Assembly: GCA_021741945.1 (NCBI GenBank) | Contig: JAIOWV010000024.1 | Span: 1-14,492 of the forward strand | From: Pontimonas sp. | Lineage (GTDB): Bacteria > Actinomycetota > Actinomycetes > Actinomycetales > Microbacteriaceae | Length of the DNA: 14,492 nt | Reading direction: 5' to 3' | Shown: positions 6,893 to 12,013 of the stretch, piece after piece | How the letters are laid out: the number at the start of each line of letters is the position of its first letter | How positions within the stretch are numbered: the first letter of the stretch is position 1 | Notes under the pieces: generated by a model | Told to the model about the DNA's origin: nothing | What the model saw: the letters and a program-made list of their open reading frames with translations, nothing else | Databases searched by the model: none | Program-made: the position numbers and the translations under genes

Positions 6893-8568
6893 TGCGGGAC
6901 TTGCTCGAAGGCCTGGATGACCAGCAACGCGTCGTTGCCACGACGTTCGATGGCCCGGTGTGTGTGTTGGCAGGGGCTGGAACAGGCAAGACGCGATCCA
7001 TCACTCACCGCATCGCCTATGGCGTGCAGACCGAGCAGTATCAACAAGACCAGATCTTGGCGCTGACCTTCACCCAAAAAGCTGCTGCCGAGATGGCCCA
7101 TCGCGTTCGAGATCTCGGTGTTGATGGTGTTGCAGCGCGCACCTTCCACGCGGCAGCGCTTCGTCAACTCCAGCACTTCTGGCCAATTGTGACTGGTGGA
7201 TATTTGCCAGACATTATGCCCAGCAAGGCCAGCCTCGTGGCGCGGGCACTGGAGGGACTGAAGATTCAAGTGGACCAGGCGGTTCTTCGTGACCTTGCCG
7301 GCGACATTGAGTGGCGCAAGGTGAATGGCTACACCCTCGAGGATTACGCCAAGCATCGTCTTGCCAAAGGAGACACGCTTCCCGGGCTGCTCTCGATTGA
7401 AGTTCTTGCAGATATTCACGAGCGCTACGAGAAACTCAAGGATGAAGCCAAGCGGATCGATTTTGAAGACGTTCTCTTGGCGGCGCTTGGCATGCTGGAA
7501 AACGAAAAACGGGTGCTCGACCAGGTTCGGGCCCAGTATCGCTATTTCTTGGTTGATGAGTATCAGGACGTCTCGCCGGTTCAACAGCGATTGCTGGATA
7601 TGTGGCTGGGTGATCGCGAGGACATCGTCGTCGTGGGCGACGCCAGCCAAACCATTTATTCCTTCGCTGGTGCCAGCAGTGAACACCTTCTGGAGTTTGC
7701 CGCCCGGCATCCCCGGGCCACAGTAATCAAGCTCGAGAAGAACTACCGATCTGGCTCTCACATCGTCGCGATTGCCAACCAAGTGATGGCAGGAAAGCCC
7801 GGGGCTCTCTCGTTGGAGGCGACGAGCGATGACGCGATTCCCGTGGTTCGTCACCGTGCTGCGACAGATGAATCGGAGGCGACCTTCGTCGCCACCACAA
7901 TTGCTGAGCTGGCGGCAAAGGGGACCAGTCTCGATGATTGCGCCATTTTGATGCGCTTTGGTGCGCAGTCATTGGCACTCGAGACAGCACTGCGGCAACA
8001 CGGAATTAGCTTCAGAGTCCAAGGCGCCAAAGCGTTCTTCGATGAGCCTCACGTTCAACGCGCTGTCATGGAAATTCGTGGCGCCGCTGTTGCGGGAATT
8101 GGCGGAGAACTTCACGCGGTGGTCGACGACATCCTCTATGGCATTGGGCTTACGGATAATGAGCCGGATCACCAGGGCGCGGAGCGCGGTCGCTACGAAG
8201 ACCTCATGGCCCTTCGTGATCTGGCCAGGCCAGCGTCCGGGAGCATGACCCTGATGGAGTTCTCAGACATGCTGGTTCGCCGCTCGGAGACAGGGGACAG
8301 CCCAAGCGTTGGAGCCGTGACGCTCTCGACCGTCCACTCGGCCAAGGGCCAGGAGTGGCCCGTTGTGTTCCTTGTTGGCCTGGCCGAGGGTCAATTCCCC
8401 ATTTCGTATGCGAAGTCGATGAGTGCGGTGGAAGAAGAGCGGCGCTTGTTCTATGTGGGAGTGACTCGCGCGAGGCAGCGTCTGGCGCTGAGTTATGCCG
8501 AATCATCGAGAGACCGAGGCCAGACGAGAGAAGCAAGCCGTTTCCTCCGGGAGATCTCCACCGTTTAG
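6892..8568 (+). CDS. uvrD2: UvrD2-type SF1 DNA helicase, short form without C-terminal domains
   Basis: This 558-residue UvrD/PcrA-superfamily helicase is predicted to be an ATP-driven 3'-5' DNA translocase for repair. Motifs in order: Q motif Q11-Q12, Walker A AGAGTGKT at 27-34, Ia TFTQKAAAEM at 59-68, Walker B VDEYQD at 221-226, motif III GDASQTIYSFAGA at 249-261, NYRSG at 284-288, motif V HSAKGQEWPVVF at 482-493 and motif VI YVGVTRARQRL at 521-531. It ends only about 27 residues after motif VI. Mycobacterial UvrD2 (about 700 residues) continues with a tetracysteine motif and an HRDC domain; both are missing, and the convergent gene begins at once downstream. No frameshifted remnant of those domains is visible. 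Location next to nudC matches uvrD2 in other actinobacteria. Translation is coupled to nudC by the TAATG overlap. The stop overlaps that of the E1-like gene by four bases. Confidence 0.88.
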   Translation: MRDLLEGLDDQQRVVATTFDGPVCVLAGAGTGKTRSITHRIAYGVQTEQYQQDQILALTFTQKAAAEMAHRVRDLGVDGVAARTFHAAALRQLQHFWPIVTGGYLPDIMPSKASLVARALEGLKIQVDQAVLRDLAGDIEWRKVNGYTLEDYAKHRLAKGDTLPGLLSIEVLADIHERYEKLKDEAKRIDFEDVLLAALGMLENEKRVLDQVRAQYRYFLVDEYQDVSPVQQRLLDMWLGDREDIVVVGDASQTIYSFAGASSEHLLEFAARHPRATVIKLEKNYRSGSHIVAIANQVMAGKPGALSLEATSDDAIPVVRHRAATDESEATFVATTIAELAAKGTSLDDCAILMRFGAQSLALETALRQHGISFRVQGAKAFFDEPHVQRAVMEIRGAAVAGIGGELHAVVDDILYGIGLTDNEPDHQGAERGRYEDLMALRDLARPASGSMTLMEFSDMLVRRSETGDSPSVGAVTLSTVHSAKGQEWPVVFLVGLAEGQFPISYAKSMSAVEEERRLFYVGVTRARQRLALSYAESSRDRGQTREASRFLREISTV

Positions 8569-9341
8569 GACAGCTCCCGACAGCCGCAGCCGGGTTTGTC
8601 CACGATGTCTCTTCGCTCGTTGCCGTCGTTCTCGGGGGTGATGCGCAGTTGGTGGCGGGGCGCTCCGTGCTCGAGCATTGCAACCGCGAGCCAGGTGGCA
8701 CGCGTGATGTTTGCAGGTGTCGCAGTGGGCGCTGCTTTTCCCCATAGCTGGCTCACAATGGGCACCGACGACCAGGGCAGGGCCTCGTCGTTGGTGAGTT
8801 CACAGTGCAAGCAGGCATCGTCGCCCGGCATGATTCTGGGGCCAATGGTGATGGCCTGGTCAGTGAAGATCACCGGTGTGTGGGGCTGATCGAGGCGCAG
8901 CCACCTGATGAACTGCTCCGGGTTTGGCACAAAGTGAGCGAGGACGAGCACTTCGGTCGACGCGCCGGTGGAAGGGTCACCCGCGGTGTGGGGGACTCCG
9001 CGAAGACCGATGCTGGCGAGTGCTTGGCTTGCACGATCCGCCAGTGCCGGGGGAGCATCCAGCCGAATCTCTCTCGTTGGCCTGGCAGGCGAGGGCGCCA
9101 AAACGGGTTGCAACTGCTCAAGAAGCGCCTTCAGTCGCTCATCATTGACTCCTGAGGTTTCTGCAAACATCCGAAGGCCGGACGCCGAAACCCCGCTTTG
9201 CAGGTGGTGAAGCAGAAGCAGAAGATCGTCCTCCACGTCGTGAAGAATCAACTGGGGTGGGTCAAAACCAATATGCAAGGTCTGCGGGTCCGCCCACACC
9301 ACGGGGAAGCGTGGGTTGATGGCGAGGGAGGGCGTTGACAT
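8565..9341 (-). CDS. E1-like (ThiF/cyclodehydratase-type) protein with RRE-like N-terminal domain
   Basis: This 258-residue protein resembles the 'bacteriocin biosynthesis cyclodehydratase domain' E1-like family seen beside YcaO enzymes and as an orphan in many actinobacteria (Rv3196 is probably the M. tuberculosis counterpart, from memory). Residues 11-82 look like a winged-helix RiPP-recognition element: a strand-rich start (VVWADPQTLHIGF), then helices ending EQLQPVL. The middle part keeps the late E1 block IGPRIMPGDDACLHC (166-180). A zinc site is suggested by C177/C180 and C252/C254 (CGC near the C-terminus). No glycine-rich nucleotide loop is seen, so adenylation activity is doubtful. 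The ATG at 9341 is the only start in frame before an upstream stop codon. GGGAG directly abuts it, which is too close for normal initiation, so re-initiation after the upstream DUF2342 gene (50 bases away) is likely. No YcaO or precursor peptide is visible. Confidence 0.72.
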   Translation of the reverse strand: MSTPSLAINPRFPVVWADPQTLHIGFDPPQLILHDVEDDLLLLLHHLQSGVSASGLRMFAETSGVNDERLKALLEQLQPVLAPSPARPTREIRLDAPPALADRASQALASIGLRGVPHTAGDPSTGASTEVLVLAHFVPNPEQFIRWLRLDQPHTPVIFTDQAITIGPRIMPGDDACLHCELTNDEALPWSSVPIVSQLWGKAAPTATPANITRATWLAVAMLEHGAPRHQLRITPENDGNERRDIVDKPGCGCRELS

Positions 9342-9391
9342 CTCCCGATAGTGCCCAGTCTTGGGTCCCCGGGGCTGCCTTTATGCACAGG

Positions 9392-10744
9392 CTACGCTGG
9401 CGGTTTTTCCTCGTCGAGAAGGTCTCGCAGCGCTTGATCCATGTCATCGCCGGGTCCTGAGGGCGCTAATTGACGGTCGATGAATCCTTGAGGGTCATCA
9501 AAATCCTGCGATGTTGGAAGTTGGTCGGGGTGCTCCCACAGGGCATCGCGGGCACTGGCACCGAGTGCTTCGGTCAGCCCAGACCACAGCGCACTCGCCT
9601 CCCTCAAGCGACGAGGGCGCAACTCAAGGCCAACCAACGTCGAAAAGGCGCGCTCGGCAGGTCCTCCGCTTGCCCGTCTGCGTCGAATCGCTTCTTGCAG
9701 CGCGGAGGATTTTGGCAGTCGCGAGGTGGCCTGCGAGGTGACGTGGTCGACCCATCCTTCGATCAAGGCCAGCAAGGTTTCCAAGCGCTCCAGAGCACGG
9801 TTCTGCTCTTCGGTGCGCTCCGGGAGTAGGGCGCCGCTGGCGACCAAGTCACGCATGGCATCGGTGTCCATCGGGTCGAAGTTTTCTGCCAGCTCGACAA
9901 TCCTGTCGGTGTCGATCGTGATTCCGGAGGCGAAATCCCGGATTGCACTCATGATTCCGAGGCGTAACCAGCGAGCGTGGCGGAAAAGTCGGGCGTGGGC
10001 AATCTCGCGGACAGACAAAAAGATGTCTGCCTCCTCCACGGGGATGTCGAGGCCCTGGCCAAAGGCACGCATGTTCTGTGCCACCAGCACCGCGTGGACG
10101 TCATACTCCGAGCTGCCGTGGATTAGGGGTATGCCGATGTCCCCACCGCTCAACACTTCTTCGGAGAGCTTGCCAACGACCTGGGCGAGTTGTAGTTGGA
10201 AGAGCGCCCGACCGACTTTCTCCATCGCGCCATTAGCATCGCCCAGCATGCCTTCGAGTCCGTCGGGTAGATGGCCCTGAAGCATGTGGCCAACGGCGCG
10301 CGGAATCGCAAGCGCCACCGGCTCGGATATCGCCTCCCAGACGGGGAGGGTTTTTCTGGCCCAGTCGGCTCTAGTGGCGAGCATGGGCGGTTCGCCAAGT
10401 TCTGCAATGTCCACAACTTCGCCAAGCCACAAGTTGGCCACGTTAGCGGCGGTGGTGATGGCGGCCGATGTCGCAGGGTCGAGCGGGCGGGAATTCTGCT
10501 GAGCCACCGACACTGCGTGATCGCGGGCCGCGAGCGGGGATGGCGTTCCCGTTGCACCAAAGGCGCTGCCGAGCTGCGCCATCAGCCTCTTGATTTCTTC
10601 TGAGTTCACGTCGATGCCCGCAGCTTTCATGAACTCAGCTGGATCGAAGTCTTGGTCACCACTCAGGAATCGCTGGAAGGCTTCGCGCAGCTCGTCTTCG
10701 TTACCGAAGTCCGGCAGTCCGCTGGGTGGGCTCTGATCCGACAT
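9392..10744 (-). CDS. DUF2342 / zincin-like 'putative hydrolase' with degenerate HExxH
   Basis: This 450-residue protein looks like an actinobacterial DUF2342 (zinc-dependent metalloprotease-like) member, corresponding by position to Rv3195. The N-terminus has acidic helical segments (FQRFLSG, DPAEFMKAAG). The core carries family-like blocks: WEAISEPVALAIPRAVG (136-152), IGIPLIHGSSEYDVHAVLVA (203-222), a zincin helix SVREIAHARLFRHARWL (244-260) and LIEGWVDHVT (327-336). In true zincins the helix reads HExxH; here the first His is Arg (R246-E247-I248-A249-H250), so zinc binding is probably lost or rearranged. There is no signal peptide or membrane segment, so a cytoplasmic location is inferred. 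The C-terminal tail is acidic (DDMDQALRDLLDEEKPPA). The ATG at 10744 lacks a well-spaced ribosome site but has a leaderless-type -10. It probably forms an operon with the E1-like gene downstream and is divergent from the PDZ protease gene. Confidence 0.8.
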   Translation of the reverse strand: MSDQSPPSGLPDFGNEDELREAFQRFLSGDQDFDPAEFMKAAGIDVNSEEIKRLMAQLGSAFGATGTPSPLAARDHAVSVAQQNSRPLDPATSAAITTAANVANLWLGEVVDIAELGEPPMLATRADWARKTLPVWEAISEPVALAIPRAVGHMLQGHLPDGLEGMLGDANGAMEKVGRALFQLQLAQVVGKLSEEVLSGGDIGIPLIHGSSEYDVHAVLVAQNMRAFGQGLDIPVEEADIFLSVREIAHARLFRHARWLRLGIMSAIRDFASGITIDTDRIVELAENFDPMDTDAMRDLVASGALLPERTEEQNRALERLETLLALIEGWVDHVTSQATSRLPKSSALQEAIRRRRASGGPAERAFSTLVGLELRPRRLREASALWSGLTEALGASARDALWEHPDQLPTSQDFDDPQGFIDRQLAPSGPGDDMDQALRDLLDEEKPPA

Positions 10745-10750
10745 ACCTCA

Positions 10751-10756
10751 ACGCTA
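10751..10756 (-). promoter_or_regulatory. Candidate -10 element for a leaderless transcript of the DUF2342 gene
   Basis: On the minus strand TAGCGT is followed by TGAGGT and then the ATG at 10744-10742. The six-base gap between a TANNNT hexamer and the start codon is the geometry expected for leaderless initiation, and it equals that at the phosphotransferase-like gene. No -35 hexamer is recognisable 17 bases upstream. Confidence 0.42.
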
Positions 10757-10801
10757 GTGCTGAGTTTTTGCTCTGGGAGGGTATTTCGCTCTGAGCTGGT
10801 A

Positions 10802-10814
10802 CACGGAATTCGTG
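10802..10814. promoter_or_regulatory. Inverted repeat CACG-N5-CGTG in the divergent promoter region
   Basis: CACG and CGTG flank GAATT in the 107-base gap between the DUF2342 and PDZ-protease genes. The repeat lies just upstream of the TATGCT hexamer, where a repressor or activator could act. Each arm is only four bases, so chance is a real alternative. I do not recognise a known operator. Confidence 0.2.
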
Positions 10815-10816
10815 GT

Positions 10817-10822
10817 TATGCT
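10817..10822 (+). promoter_or_regulatory. Candidate -10 element for the PDZ/Lon-like protease gene
   Basis: TATGCT fits TANNNT and stands 29 bases before the GTG start at 10852. This would give a leader of about 20 bases that includes AAGGAG. No clear -35 is found at 16-18 bases spacing, and the TG of an extended -10 is absent. Confidence 0.3.
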
Positions 10823-10841
10823 GACCCGGTCCATCGTTTCC

Positions 10842-10847
10842 AAGGAG
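10842..10847 (+). promoter_or_regulatory. Ribosome binding site supporting the GTG start at 10852
   Basis: AAGGAG lies four bases before a GTG start. The spacing is slightly short, but it is the only strong site near the N-terminus, and the next in-frame candidates would cut into the membrane anchor. Confidence 0.55.
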
Positions 10848-10851
10848 CCCC

Positions 10852-11958
10852 GTGACGATTTTTGAGCAGGACGACCCCACGCGGGTTGTCCAGCAACGCT
10901 CCCGACGGGCGGGGTGGCTGATGTTGAGCTTCAGCGTTCTCATTGCCGTTGGACTGTCCTTACTGCCGGCACCGTATGTCATTGACCACCCGGGCCCCAC
11001 CTTTGACACGTTGGGCGCGGTCGAGACATCCGGCGGGGACGTCTCCTTGATCTCGATTTCCGGAGCCGCTGTCTATGAGCCAAGCGGTGAGCTTCGACTG
11101 ACTACTGTGACTCGGTCTGGTAACCCCGAGAGCCTCCCGGGCTGGTTCGACGTTGTTACAGGTTGGCTTGACCCCACCCGCACCGTCATTCCCGTTGATG
11201 TTGCCTATCCACCAGGTGTCACGGTGGAAGCGAATCTTGAGGCCGCCCAGGTTGAGATGCGTAACTCTCAGCAAGAGTCGGTCGCGGCAGCTCTGGAATA
11301 TGTCGGTGTCCCCTACACGAGCCTCCTCGTGGTGTCGCAAGCCATGGAGGATGGCCCGAGTGAAGGCGTGTTGGAGCCAGAGGATGTCATCGTCCAGGCC
11401 GCCGGCCAGAGTGTGACCGATGTCAGTCAACTACGGCAAATAATCGCGGACTCTGGTGCCAACCAGGCCCTCGAGCTACTCGTTCAGCGTGACGGCCGCT
11501 TGGAAACGATCGAGGTGGTCCCGAGGCTTTCCGATGGCGAACCCCGGGTTCCCATGATCGGCATCCTGGTCTCTGGACGCTACGAGTTCCCGATTGACGT
11601 CGACATTGCTTTAGAAAACGTGGGCGGCCCTAGTGCTGGCTTGATCTTTGCGCTGGGAATAGTGGAGATGCTTTCCGAGGAGGACCTCACTTCTGGCACG
11701 GTGATCGCCGGAACAGGAACCATCACCGCTGGCGGTGATGTGGGCAGCATCGGGGGTATTCGGCACAAAATGCTGGGCGCCCTGAACGATGGAGCCAGCC
11801 TTTTTGTCGCACCGGCAAGCAACTGCCCAGACATCCTCGGGCACATCCCCGACGGGCTGGTTGTTGTTCCCGTCGCCACTCTCGCTGAGGCCGTTGATGC
11901 ACTGCGACTGTTCGCCGCAGGGGAGCCCACCCCAACCTGCCCTGCCCGCTCGGGATAG
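10852..11958 (+). CDS. Membrane-anchored PDZ / Lon-like (S16) serine protease, YlbL/DdcP type
   Basis: This 368-residue protein has the order of YlbL/DdcP and of mycobacterial Rv3194c: a short cytoplasmic N-terminus, one membrane anchor (about 21-42), an extracytoplasmic region, a PDZ domain (about 155-225) and a C-terminal S16 Lon-like protease domain. The catalytic dyad is visible as S261 in GGPSAG and K306 in GGIRHK, so it should be active outside the membrane as an ATP-independent protease. The PDZ carboxylate-binding turn (GPSEGVLEPEDVI) is slightly unusual because the common GD is ED. In Bacillus subtilis, DdcP degrades the division inhibitor YneA during DNA-damage recovery; the actinobacterial substrate is unknown to me. 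It is divergent from the DUF2342 gene and followed after 55 bases by the UPF0182 gene. A low-GC linker or transfer signature is not seen. Confidence 0.9.
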   Translation: MTIFEQDDPTRVVQQRSRRAGWLMLSFSVLIAVGLSLLPAPYVIDHPGPTFDTLGAVETSGGDVSLISISGAAVYEPSGELRLTTVTRSGNPESLPGWFDVVTGWLDPTRTVIPVDVAYPPGVTVEANLEAAQVEMRNSQQESVAAALEYVGVPYTSLLVVSQAMEDGPSEGVLEPEDVIVQAAGQSVTDVSQLRQIIADSGANQALELLVQRDGRLETIEVVPRLSDGEPRVPMIGILVSGRYEFPIDVDIALENVGGPSAGLIFALGIVEMLSEEDLTSGTVIAGTGTITAGGDVGSIGGIRHKMLGALNDGASLFVAPASNCPDILGHIPDGLVVVPVATLAEAVDALRLFAAGEPTPTCPARSG

Positions 11959-11974
11959 CCCCAGGCATTCTTTG

Positions 11975-11980
11975 TAGACT
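11975..11980 (+). promoter_or_regulatory. Candidate -10 element upstream of the UPF0182 gene
   Basis: TAGACT (context TTTGTAGACT) lies in the 55-base gap between the PDZ protease and the UPF0182 gene, 33 bases before the latter's GTG. It fits TANNNT but has no convincing -35, so the gene may also be read through from the protease. No terminator hairpin is seen in this gap. Confidence 0.3.
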
Positions 11981-11997
11981 GAAGCTCAACCCCAACC

Positions 11998-12003
11998 AAG
12001 GAG
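11998..12003 (+). promoter_or_regulatory. Ribosome binding site for the UPF0182 gene
   Basis: AAGGAG stands ten bases before the GTG at 12014. It supports that start over later in-frame GTG or ATG codons, which fall within or after the first membrane helix. Confidence 0.6.
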
Positions 12004-12013
12004 ATAGTCCCTC

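Noticed and set aside
6889..7854. 321-codon antisense frame within uvrD2
   Set aside because: It mirrors the conserved helicase motifs on the other strand and has no family-like sequence of its own.
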